The position numbers and the translations under genes were made by a program. From Spirochaeta sp. LUC14_002_19_P3 (GTDB taxonomy: Bacteria; Spirochaetota; Spirochaetia; DSM-2461), in contig MUIB01000086.1 of assembly GCA_002084135.1 (NCBI GenBank), positions 1 to 34,023 of the forward strand: 34,023 bases of DNA, written 5' to 3'. Shown one piece after another: positions 16,200 through 23,092 of the stretch (position 1 is the first letter of the stretch; each line of letters begins with the position of its first letter). The notes beneath the pieces were generated by a model. That model did no database searches and was not told where the DNA came from. It was given only the letters and a program-made list of their open reading frames with translations.

Positions 16200-16628
16200 T
16201 TAACCCTCCTTATCGCCCATTAGGCATAGCCAGGAAGCCTCGGCCGCTAGCTGATCTCCCACGTAGGCCTTGCCGCTTTGGCGTATGCCCCGCGAGGTTA
16301 CCTGAACGTTTTCTATTTCAAAGCGCACTTCGTCGCCCGGTACCACCTGACGGCGGAATTTGGCCTTGTCCACGGTGGCCAGAAAAAACAGTTTGTCGCC
16401 GAGTATGCCGGACTGGGCCGCACCGGCCCCGCCGCACTGGGCCATGGACTCTACCAGAATGACTCCGGGCACAACCGGGTAGCCGGGAAAATGCCCCTGA
16501 AAGAAGTAGTCGTCTTTGGTGTATTTCCGGGTGCCGACAATGCGTGCATCGCTTACCTCAGTGAGTTTATCCACGTACAGAAAAGGTTCCCGATGGGGAA
16601 GCAGGTCTTTAATATCCTTATAAGCCAT
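16200..16628 (-). CDS. fabZ: 3-hydroxyacyl-ACP dehydratase FabZ
   Basis: This 142-residue hot-dog-fold enzyme removes water from 3-hydroxyacyl-ACP to give trans-2-enoyl-ACP, the substrate of FabV encoded just downstream. The catalytic histidine (H46) and glutamate (E60) lie in the signature GHFPGYPVVPGVILVESMAQ. The N-terminus IKDLLPHREPFLYVD is typical. The ATG has GGAGG six bases upstream. Length is normal. The 149-base gap from fabF contains a large inverted repeat that may influence expression. Confidence 0.95.
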   Translation of the reverse strand: MAYKDIKDLLPHREPFLYVDKLTEVSDARIVGTRKYTKDDYFFQGHFPGYPVVPGVILVESMAQCGGAGAAQSGILGDKLFFLATVDKAKFRRQVVPGDEVRFEIENVQVTSRGIRQSGKAYVGDQLAAEASWLCLMGDKEG

Positions 16629-16720
16629 AATTTACCTCCAAATTATTGTATTTTAGGCTATCTCCGAAAGCTCCATCTGTGGAGTTTTTAGAGGGTTTCA
16701 GTCGTATTCCAGAGCATCCT

Positions 16721-16778
16721 ACCCTGAAAACGCGAGTGCGTCCATGCACCCGCGGGTAACTCTGAACGTTTTCAGGGT
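16721..16778. repeat. Inverted repeat in the fabF-fabZ gap
   Basis: ACCCTGAAAACG (16721-16732) is a perfect inverted repeat of CGTTTTCAGGGT (16767-16778), ending on the fabF stop codon. The 34-base interior contains ACCCGCGGGT (a 10-base palindrome) and GTGC...GCAC, so the whole folds into a branched hairpin. No U-run follows on the minus strand, so it is not a standard terminator. It could be an mRNA processing or stability element or a palindromic repeat unit. The rest of the 149-base gap (16629-16720) holds only the fabZ ribosome-binding site and a CTCCA/TGGAG hairpin followed by TTTTTAGAGGG on the plus strand. Confidence 0.7.
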
Positions 16779-18022
16779 TACTCGTATTTCTTGTATATTA
16801 TCGTTCCATTGTGTCCGCCAAATCCCAGGTTATCCGACATTACTGCCCGCAGTTCGGCTTTGCGGCCAACTTTGGGCACGTAGTCCAGATCGCAGGCCTC
16901 ATCCGGGTTGTCCAAATTTATGGTGGGCGGGATAAAGCTGTTCCGCATGGCCAGAAGGCAGATAATGGATTCCAGGCCGCCGGCACCGCCTATCAGGTGG
17001 GCGGTCATGGACTTGGTGGAAGAGATGGGGAGCTTGTAGGCATAATCCCCGAAGGCCTTTTTGATGGCGATGGTTTCCAGCGGATCGTTGGTTGGGGTGG
17101 AGGTGCCGTGAGCATTCAAATAATCAATGTCTTCCGGCTGCATTCCCGCGTCCCGTAGCGCCCACTTGAACGCACGAGCCGGGCCATTGCCTTCGGCATC
17201 CGGGCTGGTAAGATGGTAAGCATCGCAGCTTATGCCATAGCCAGCCACTTCGGCATAAATTTTCGCTCCGCGCTTTAGGGCGTGGTTCAGCTCTTCCAAA
17301 ATCAATATACCTGCGCCTTCCCCCATAACAAAGCCGTCTCTGTCCTTGTCGAATGGACGGCTGGCAATGGCGGGATTGTCATTGTTGCGTGTAGACAGAG
17401 CGGTGAGCTTGAGAAATCCCGCCATTGAGAACCCGGTAATGGCGGCTTCCACGCCGCCGCTAACGGCGACATCAATCATACCGGAGCGCAGGGCAAGCAG
17501 GGCGTTGCCAAGTGCATCCGTACCGGATGTACAGGCCGTTACCACCGCATAACAGGGGCCCAGAAAGCCGTATCGGATAGCGATATTGGCCATGCCCTCG
17601 TTGATTATCATTTTGGGGATGGTCATGGGGGGGACGCCGCGGGGGCCCTTGGAGACAAAGTGAATAAGACTTTCCTCGGTGCATTCATAGCCGCCGATGC
17701 CGTTGCCGAGAATTATTCCAACCCGCTCCGGATCGGCTCCGCCTTTATCCAAACCCGCATCGGCCAGGGCTTCGGCGGCACCCGCTACGGCAAATTGGGA
17801 GAACCGTGCCATTTTGCGGGCATCCTTCTTGTCCATCCAGTTCTCAGGGTTGAAATTTTTCACTTCACCGGCAATTTTACAGGCGAACTCTTCCGTATCA
17901 AACAAGGTAATTGGAGCGATACCGCTCTTCCCGGCTTTAACGGCCTCCCAAGTGTCGGCGATATTGTGTCCCAAGGGGTTCACAGTTCCAATTCCAGAGA
18001 CAACGACTCTGCGGCGTTCCAT
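16778..18022 (-). CDS. fabF: 3-oxoacyl-ACP synthase II FabF
   Basis: This 414-residue condensing enzyme extends acyl-ACP with malonyl-ACP. The thiolase-fold Cys-His-His triad is visible: Cys in VVTACTSGTDALG (~164), His in LNAHGTSTPTNDP and His in KSMTAHLIGGAGG. The C-terminal SDNLGFGGHNGTIIYKKYE is typical. I start it at the second ATG (18022), which puts AGGGAG seven bases upstream; ATG 18028 is too close to that site. It follows fabG by 11 bases, so the two are co-transcribed. Expected upstream partners acpP and fabD are not in this cluster. Confidence 0.95.
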   Translation of the reverse strand: MERRRVVVSGIGTVNPLGHNIADTWEAVKAGKSGIAPITLFDTEEFACKIAGEVKNFNPENWMDKKDARKMARFSQFAVAGAAEALADAGLDKGGADPERVGIILGNGIGGYECTEESLIHFVSKGPRGVPPMTIPKMIINEGMANIAIRYGFLGPCYAVVTACTSGTDALGNALLALRSGMIDVAVSGGVEAAITGFSMAGFLKLTALSTRNNDNPAIASRPFDKDRDGFVMGEGAGILILEELNHALKRGAKIYAEVAGYGISCDAYHLTSPDAEGNGPARAFKWALRDAGMQPEDIDYLNAHGTSTPTNDPLETIAIKKAFGDYAYKLPISSTKSMTAHLIGGAGGLESIICLLAMRNSFIPPTINLDNPDEACDLDYVPKVGRKAELRAVMSDNLGFGGHNGTIIYKKYE

Positions 18023-18033
18023 GCTCATGCTCC

Positions 18034-18774
18034 CTACATTACCAGTCCGCCATCCACCCGTATCACCTGGCCGGTAATATAGGAGGATAGATCGCAGGCC
18101 AGAAACAAAACTGTGTTGGCAATATCCTCAGCCTGTCCCATTCTTCCCAGCGGAATGGCATTCACATAGCTAGCCTTTACTTCTTCGGGAAGTTTATCCG
18201 TCATCGCGGTTTCAATGAAGCCCGGCGCTACGGCGTTTACCCGAACATTGCGCTTGGCTGTTTCCTTGGCCAAACTTTTGGTAAAGCCTATAAGCCCCGC
18301 CTTGGATGCCGAATAGTTGGTTTGACCAGCATTGCCCATCTGCCCCACCACCGAGGCCATGTTTACGATGCTCCCTGACTTCTGTTTCAAGGCCATGAAG
18401 GCCGATGCCTCGCGGGAAACCAAAAATGCCCCGGTAAGGTTTACCTTAATTACCGATTCCCACTGATCCAGCGGCATTCGGAACACCATTCCGTCCCGGG
18501 TAATTCCGGCATTGTTCACCACAACATCCAGAGAACCGGAGGCGGTAATATCGCCGATGAGCTTTTTTACCTGATCCTCATCGGTAATGTTCGCGGAATG
18601 AAAGGTTACCGATGCGCCGTTTTTTGCGGCTGCATCCATGTCCTTTTTGAATGGGCCTTCCTCAAAGTCGCAATAATGCACCGAAGCCCCTTCGGAGAGG
18701 ACTTTCATAATAATCTCTTTGCCGATACCCCGGGCTCCGCCAGTTACCAGAACAACTTTTCCTCTTAACAACAT
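18034..18774 (-). CDS. fabG: 3-oxoacyl-ACP reductase FabG
   Basis: This 246-residue short-chain dehydrogenase reduces 3-oxoacyl-ACP with NADPH. The cofactor loop TGGARGIG (11-18), NNAG (87-90), N112, S141, Y154 and K158 (YSASK) form the complete catalytic set. The C-terminal ITGQVIRVDGGLVM is typical of FabG. The start has AAGGAGAT three bases upstream. The 85-base gap to fabH contains a perfect -10 box (TATAAT within TGATTATATAAT) but no convincing -35, so an internal promoter is possible but unproven. It supplies FabZ with 3-hydroxyacyl-ACP. Confidence 0.94.
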   Translation of the reverse strand: MLLRGKVVLVTGGARGIGKEIIMKVLSEGASVHYCDFEEGPFKKDMDAAAKNGASVTFHSANITDEDQVKKLIGDITASGSLDVVVNNAGITRDGMVFRMPLDQWESVIKVNLTGAFLVSREASAFMALKQKSGSIVNMASVVGQMGNAGQTNYSASKAGLIGFTKSLAKETAKRNVRVNAVAPGFIETAMTDKLPEEVKASYVNAIPLGRMGQAEDIANTVLFLACDLSSYITGQVIRVDGGLVM

Positions 18775-18859
18775 AACATCTCCTTTTTATTAGCTTATTA
18801 TATAATCAGAATGAATGAAATACATTTCCACGCATTCTCGGCAACATTTTATAGGGAAA

Positions 18860-19840
18860 TCACCAAATTATGTAATTTCCCCCGTAGGTTAAACCGCCGC
18901 CAAACCCCACGGTTAGAATTTTCATACCCCGTTTGAGCATTCCTTTCTTGTCCATTTCGGCCAGGGCGAGAGGTATGGATGCCGAAGAGGTGTTGGCAAA
19001 CTCTTCCATATTCAGATAATACTTTTCCATAGGAATATTGGCCCGCTTGGCCGCCGCAGCAATAATGCGGTAATTGGCCTGATGGGGAACAATGAAATCC
19101 ACATCCTCCTGACTCAAATCATTGCGCACCATCAGTTCGCTGACAATTTCGGTATTTACCCTTACCGCGAAATTATAAACCTTCTGGCCATCCATTGTTA
19201 AGCAGCCCTGTTCCTCATGGTTTTTCGTGTAGTCTACCGGGGTGGCCGTTCCGCCAGAGGGCATGTACAAAAATTCGGCACCGCTGCCATCGGTACGCAG
19301 GATGCTATCCTGTATGCCCCGCCCTTCATCTGTTTGGCCAAGAACAGCCGCACCAGCACCGTCGCCGAACAGCACGGCCGTTCTCCGGTCGTTCCAGTTC
19401 ATTATGGCCGAAAGTTTTTCCGATCCGATTACCAGCACCCTGGCGGCGGTTCCACCGAGGATTAAGCCCCGGCCCAACTCCAGTCCGTAGACAAAACCCG
19501 TGCAGGCAGCCTTGATATCAAATGAACCGGCATTGGTAATGGCCAAATCGCGCTGAACCAGATTCGCCGAAGCGGGGATATCTTTATAATCAGGAGTAAT
19601 CGTTGCAACAATAATGCTGTCGATATCGTCACTATCCAGCCCGGCACGGGACAGCGCATCTTTGGAGGCTTCGCTTGCCATGTAGGATGTTGTTTCCGTA
19701 TCCGAGGCAATGTGCCTATTTCCAATGCCGGTATGAGAGCGTATCCACTCATCCGATGTATCAAGAGACTTGGGTAATTCATCATTACTCATTCGCCGTT
19801 CTGGTATATAAGAACCCACAGACAGAATGCCGACAGCCAT
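18860..19840 (-). CDS. fabH: 3-oxoacyl-ACP synthase III FabH
   Basis: This 326-residue enzyme starts each fatty-acid chain by condensing an acyl-CoA primer with malonyl-ACP. The triad is Cys113 (KAACTGFVYG), His in IVPHQANYRI and Asn in EFANTSSASIPLA. I start it at ATG 19840 (MAVGILSVG), which has TAGGAG five bases upstream; the 29-residue extension in the ORF track reads through repeat sequence and is rejected. It is the first gene of the fab operon. Its leader of about 160 bases contains a repeat fragment and a folded 116-bp element downstream of a strong promoter. Confidence 0.95.
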   Translation of the reverse strand: MAVGILSVGSYIPERRMSNDELPKSLDTSDEWIRSHTGIGNRHIASDTETTSYMASEASKDALSRAGLDSDDIDSIIVATITPDYKDIPASANLVQRDLAITNAGSFDIKAACTGFVYGLELGRGLILGGTAARVLVIGSEKLSAIMNWNDRRTAVLFGDGAGAAVLGQTDEGRGIQDSILRTDGSGAEFLYMPSGGTATPVDYTKNHEEQGCLTMDGQKVYNFAVRVNTEIVSELMVRNDLSQEDVDFIVPHQANYRIIAAAAKRANIPMEKYYLNMEEFANTSSASIPLALAEMDKKGMLKRGMKILTVGFGGGLTYGGNYIIW

Positions 19841-19855
19841 GTTTTCTCCTATTAA

Positions 19856-19882
19856 GGGCAGCTCTAAAAAACCCATTGAGTT
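19856..19882 (+). repeat. Repeat left-end fragment in the fabH leader
   Basis: GGGCAGCTCTAAAAAACCCATTGAGTT matches the left ends of the full copies (GGGCACCTCTAAAAACCCATTTAGTT) with few differences. The rest of the element is missing; a different inverted-repeat element begins six bases on. It ends eight bases before the fabH Shine-Dalgarno. Confidence 0.75.
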
Positions 19883-19887
19883 AATTT

Positions 19888-20003
19888 GGAGTCTTTTCAA
19901 AAACCATCCGGCTGATTGCGGGGACACTCACGGACACCTCCCTACAATCAGAAGGATTGGAAGAACGGCGGGAGTCCCCCAAAGAGGATTTTTGAATAGC
20001 CTC
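19888..20003 (-). repeat. Second type of inverted-repeat element (~116 bp), forming the fabH operon leader
   Basis: The ends GGAGTCTTTTCAAAAACC and GGATTTTTGAATAGCCTC are inverted repeats with about three mismatches. Inside, CTGATTG pairs with CAATCAG, GGGA pairs with TCCC within that stem, and GGGGGACTCCC can form a side hairpin. The RNA would fold into a branched structure. Its sequence is unrelated to the GGGCACC family. The predicted fabH transcription start falls at its edge, so the element makes up most of the untranslated leader. It may be a mobile palindromic repeat, a cis-regulatory RNA, or both. Confidence 0.65.
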
Positions 20004-20008
20004 ACGGG

Positions 20009-20038
20009 ATTATCCCCATTTTATGGACATACTGTCAA
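20009..20038 (-). promoter_or_regulatory. Strong sigma-70 promoter for the fab operon
   Basis: On the minus strand a perfect TTGACA (20033-20038) is followed after 18 bases by GATAAT (20009-20014). The expected transcription start is near 20002, giving a leader of about 160 bases before fabH. Confidence 0.7.
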
Positions 20039-20092
20039 TAGCGGCATAGGGGGGTAGGCTAAATATTGAAAATTGATTATGCTAAGCGGAAA

Positions 20093-20130
20093 CTGCCGTA
20101 AAACATGTTAAGATTCTGTTTATCCGGCAG
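20093..20130 (+). promoter_or_regulatory. Hairpin in the 5' region of the flavoprotein gene
   Basis: CTGCCGTAAAACA and TGTTTATCCGGCAG can pair with two small bulges, leaving an 11-base loop. The stem ends about 26 bases before the ATG at 20157. There is no U-run, so termination is unlikely; it could affect translation or mark a binding site. Chance formation is possible. Confidence 0.35.
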
Positions 20131-20156
20131 CTCTACACATTTTTAAGGAGATATAA

Positions 20157-21161
20157 ATGGCAGATTTAAAAACCAGCTATATGGGGATTCCCCTGGCTAA
20201 TCCGGTTATAGCCGGAGCCTCAGAGCTTACTTCACATGCGGACTCGATAAGGAAAATTGAAGATTCTGGAGCAGGTGCTCTGGTTATCAAGAGTCTTTTT
20301 GAGGAACAAATTCAGCTTGAGAGGGCACGTTTTGAAGAAGAACAGGGTATGTATAACGATTTGTCGGCGGAGATGCACAGTCTCTATCCCGAGGCACAAC
20401 ATTCCGGTCCCGAGAGTCATTTGTTGTGGGTAAGAAAAGCGAAGGAATCCGTTTCCATTCCGGTCATTGCCAGTTTGAATGCGGTAAATAAAGCCACTTG
20501 GTCGGAGTGGGCGATAAAACTCCAGGACACAGGAGTGAATGGTTTGGAATTGAACTTTTTCGCAAATCCGGATCAGCAGGCTGGCGATGCGGCATCTATT
20601 GAAAAAGATCAGATTGAAGCCGTGAAAGCTGTTGTGAAAGCCGTTAAAATTCCGGTCTCAATCAAAATGAGTCTGTTTTATACGGCTCCAATAGCCGCTG
20701 CCAAGGCATTTGCCGATGCTGGAGCCAAAGGACTGGTACTGTTCAATAAATTCTTTCAGCCGGATATTAACGTCGAAAAAGAGAGTAGCACCTTGCCTCT
20801 GAATTTAAGCATCGCTACGGACAACAGGCTCCCGCTGCGTTATGCCGGACTGCTACACGGAGAAACCAAAGCGAGTATCTGTGCCTCCAGCGGCATTATG
20901 GACGGCCTGGATGTGGCAAAAATGATATTGGCCGGAGCGGATGTTATACAAGTTGTAAGCACTCTTTACCGGAACAAAATTACTCAGATAGGCCGCATTG
21001 TAAAAGATTTGGAAAAATGGATGGACGGCAAGGGCTATAGTTCCCTTGAAGATTTCAGAGGGAAAATGAGCAAGAAAAACTCCAAAGATCCCTGGGCTTA
21101 CAAGCGGGCGCAGTATGTCAAACTCCTGATGAAGCCGGATCCGATGGGAATTATCCGCTAA
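20157..21161 (+). CDS. Dihydroorotate dehydrogenase-like FMN flavoprotein
   Basis: This 334-residue TIM-barrel protein resembles the dihydroorotate-dehydrogenase-like group: N-terminal MADLKTSYMGIPLANPVIAG with the conserved LxNPVIxAS-like turn, a central INGLELNFF-type strand (TGVNGLELNFFANP), IPVSIKMSLF with the flavin-contacting lysine, and a phosphate-binding end around SGIMDGLDVAKMILAGADVIQV. The start has AAGGAG seven bases upstream. True PyrD enzymes usually show NxSCPN in the catalytic strand; here it is NFFANPD, so orotate synthesis is doubtful and the substrate is unknown. It lies 29 bases before an outer-membrane protein gene on the same strand. Confidence 0.82.
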   Translation: MADLKTSYMGIPLANPVIAGASELTSHADSIRKIEDSGAGALVIKSLFEEQIQLERARFEEEQGMYNDLSAEMHSLYPEAQHSGPESHLLWVRKAKESVSIPVIASLNAVNKATWSEWAIKLQDTGVNGLELNFFANPDQQAGDAASIEKDQIEAVKAVVKAVKIPVSIKMSLFYTAPIAAAKAFADAGAKGLVLFNKFFQPDINVEKESSTLPLNLSIATDNRLPLRYAGLLHGETKASICASSGIMDGLDVAKMILAGADVIQVVSTLYRNKITQIGRIVKDLEKWMDGKGYSSLEDFRGKMSKKNSKDPWAYKRAQYVKLLMKPDPMGIIR

Positions 21162-21190
21162 AGTACGCACTGCTGTATAAGGAATTTTTT

Positions 21191-22483
21191 ATGTTAAAAT
21201 ATGTAATATCCCTATACGTATTACTGCCTATTGCTGTTATGGCTGGTACCATGACCGATGAAAGCTTTAAAAGCTATGATCCCTTTGTGGCTGATAAAGA
21301 TGGATTTGATTCCCTGTTTGTAAATCCGGCGGGCATGGCCAACCAAACAAAAATATTTTCACTCAGAGCCGAAGGTGGAACTTGGGGAAAAGCGGAAAAT
21401 TATCAGCTTCTGGATGATAATGTCGATGCGATGATAGCCATTACCGATGGAAATGTTACCGAGGACAACTTAAAAAAAATAGCACCAATGATAGCTTCTG
21501 CGGCGAGTCAGGAGACACTGGACAAAATTACCAAAAACACCTCTTTGTACAACATAACAATTGAAGACGCAAAACAGCCTTCTACCTGGAGTGGTACAAG
21601 CCAATCAGATAGAGAGGAAATTGGAAAAAATCTGCAGGATGAAGCCTTGCGGGTGGATCTCATGAAGCAGTTGGAATCTATCGGATTTAATCTGGAAGCG
21701 GAAGCCCGGATAGGCACTCTGATACGGGGAATAGGACTGGGACTGTATGCTAATACCTATCTGCTTTTTTCCCTGGGCGCCTTGGGTATTCAGGATTTAC
21801 TTTATGAAACTGGAATAATCGGTGGCTATGGTTTCGATGTTGGCAATTTCAGCCTGGGATTTAGCGGAAAATTTGCAACGCTGGCCGTAGACGATCCGAA
21901 TAAACCATTCAATATGAGAGATCCCAATTCCGGGGCAATTCTCTATGGATATGCCTGGGGAATAGATGCAGGTGTGATTTGGGAGCCGCTTGACAGCTTG
22001 AGGATTGGCTTGGTTCTCAACGATATTATAGGATCCAAAACCAAACTCGACAATATGTTACCCGGTACTTTAGGGGAGCTCATCAACACTTCCATACCGC
22101 TGCCTGAGTTCGATTATACCTTCTCCCTGGATTTAAGCATGGGAATAACCTGGGCACCGGAAGGTGGAATTGTAAAGCCGAAATTCGGACTGGATTTTTA
22201 CAATATTCTGGGAATGTTTCGCGCTATGGCTGATGGCGGAGCTAACTATTCCGGTCTTGAAGAATTTTATCAAACTGCGGCATCTACTCCTTTCCGCTAT
22301 ATGCGTATCGGAGCCAATATGGAATTTTGGGGCTTTCTTAATCTGGGAGCCAACTGGTATATGGAGTATATTACTTTCGGGATAGGGTTGGATATTGCGG
22401 TTTTTGAACTTTTTATTGATTTCAAAGTAAAGCAGGATTTCACGGAAATAGGCACTGAAGTCATGTTTAAAATCAAATTTTAA
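21191..22483 (+). CDS. Outer-membrane beta-barrel protein, FadL/PorV-like
   Basis: The 430-residue protein has a signal peptide (about 1-18, ending AVMAG) and a mature part that opens with DGFDSLFVNPAGMA. The NPAG motif near the N-terminus is characteristic of the FadL/PorV-type barrels abundant in treponemes. Repeated short strands with glycine turns follow, and the chain ends VMFKIKF with the C-terminal phenylalanine used by the barrel assembly machinery. The ATG has AAGGA seven bases upstream. An insert of about 80 residues (about 60-155), rich in Asp, Lys and Thr, may form an extracellular or plug domain. Family members take up long-chain fatty acids or hydrophobic compounds; that role here is inferred. 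Confidence 0.75.
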   Translation: MLKYVISLYVLLPIAVMAGTMTDESFKSYDPFVADKDGFDSLFVNPAGMANQTKIFSLRAEGGTWGKAENYQLLDDNVDAMIAITDGNVTEDNLKKIAPMIASAASQETLDKITKNTSLYNITIEDAKQPSTWSGTSQSDREEIGKNLQDEALRVDLMKQLESIGFNLEAEARIGTLIRGIGLGLYANTYLLFSLGALGIQDLLYETGIIGGYGFDVGNFSLGFSGKFATLAVDDPNKPFNMRDPNSGAILYGYAWGIDAGVIWEPLDSLRIGLVLNDIIGSKTKLDNMLPGTLGELINTSIPLPEFDYTFSLDLSMGITWAPEGGIVKPKFGLDFYNILGMFRAMADGGANYSGLEEFYQTAASTPFRYMRIGANMEFWGFLNLGANWYMEYITFGIGLDIAVFELFIDFKVKQDFTEIGTEVMFKIKF

Positions 22484-22504
22484 AAAGCCGCACACCGGGT
22501 AGAA

Positions 22505-22909
22505 ATGCAGGTAATAACACTCGATGCCATAATGGCAGGGATTAGGGAAAAGGTAAGTGCCGATTACGACTTGGTGATAGCCATTGAACGCGGCGGGGTG
22601 TTGCCTGGTTGTCTGGCTGCCCGCTGGCTAAACATACCCCTTTTCCTGCTGTCTATCAGCTTCCGGGACGACAATAATCGTCCCTGCACTTCTGTGCCTG
22701 TGCTAATCCGGGGCCTTGAATGCCCTGTAAAAGGCCGCCGCATCCTTCTTGCCGACGATGTAAGCAATTCCGGTGCTACCCTAAAACGCGCCCGCGAAGA
22801 GCTGGCAGGGGCCTCGGTTACCACTCTGGTTATTTCCGGCAGTGCTGATATATCTCTCTTCGGCCCCCATACGGAATGTATTTTTTGGCCCTGGAGCAGG
22901 GAACAGTAG
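22505..22909 (+). CDS. Type I phosphoribosyltransferase-domain protein
   Basis: The 134-residue protein carries the PRPP-binding signature RILLADDVSNSGATL (79-93) and, before it, the strand YDLVIAIERGGVLPGCLAARWL, both typical of type I phosphoribosyltransferases. It is short for a full base-salvage enzyme. It most resembles small xanthine/hypoxanthine-type or uncharacterised PRTase-fold proteins, so substrate and even catalytic activity are open. It follows the outer-membrane protein gene by 21 bases and may be co-transcribed. The Shine-Dalgarno is weak (GGGTAG). Confidence 0.78.
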   Translation: MQVITLDAIMAGIREKVSADYDLVIAIERGGVLPGCLAARWLNIPLFLLSISFRDDNNRPCTSVPVLIRGLECPVKGRRILLADDVSNSGATLKRAREELAGASVTTLVISGSADISLFGPHTECIFWPWSREQ

Positions 22910-23059
22910 AAAAAGTTATTTACCAGCAAGGTGCACTGTTCCGATATCCCGGTATGTTTAATCCAATCTGGAGGCAGTGCCCAGGAAGCGCAAACCGTCA
23001 AAATGCCTGCGTGTTAGGCTCTGTATACAAAAATCATCCAACCAGGAATTTGATCGCAG

Positions 23060-23078
23060 GAAAGCTGAACCAGCTTTC
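23060..23078. terminator. Perfect hairpin between convergent genes (possible bidirectional terminator)
   Basis: GAAAGCTG and CAGCTTTC form an 8-bp stem around a 3-base loop. It lies between the plus-strand phosphoribosyltransferase and the minus-strand hydrolase, 14 bases past the latter's stop. No U-run follows on either strand, so rho-independent termination is unproven. The rest of 22910-23092 shows nothing else I can support. Confidence 0.4.
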
Positions 23079-23092
23079 AATGCCGCCGTTTA

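Larger units (their letters stand above)
19841..20156. other. Divergent intergenic region between fabH and the flavoprotein gene
   Basis: This 316-base gap holds, in order, the fabH ribosome-binding site, a repeat end (19856-19882), a structured inverted-repeat element (19888-20003), a minus-strand promoter (20009-20038), an AT-rich stretch, a hairpin (20093-20130) and the AAGGAG site of the plus-strand flavoprotein gene. I found no good sigma-70 promoter for the plus-strand gene. Confidence 0.75.

Noticed and set aside
16671-16696. CTCCA/TGGAG hairpin plus TTTTT as a plus-strand terminator
   Set aside because: No plus-strand gene ends nearby and the stem is only five pairs; I mention it only as possible decayed repeat sequence.
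19841-19927. 29-residue N-terminal extension of fabH
   Set aside because: It reads through the repeat fragment; ATG 19840 has an ideal Shine-Dalgarno and matches normal FabH N-termini.
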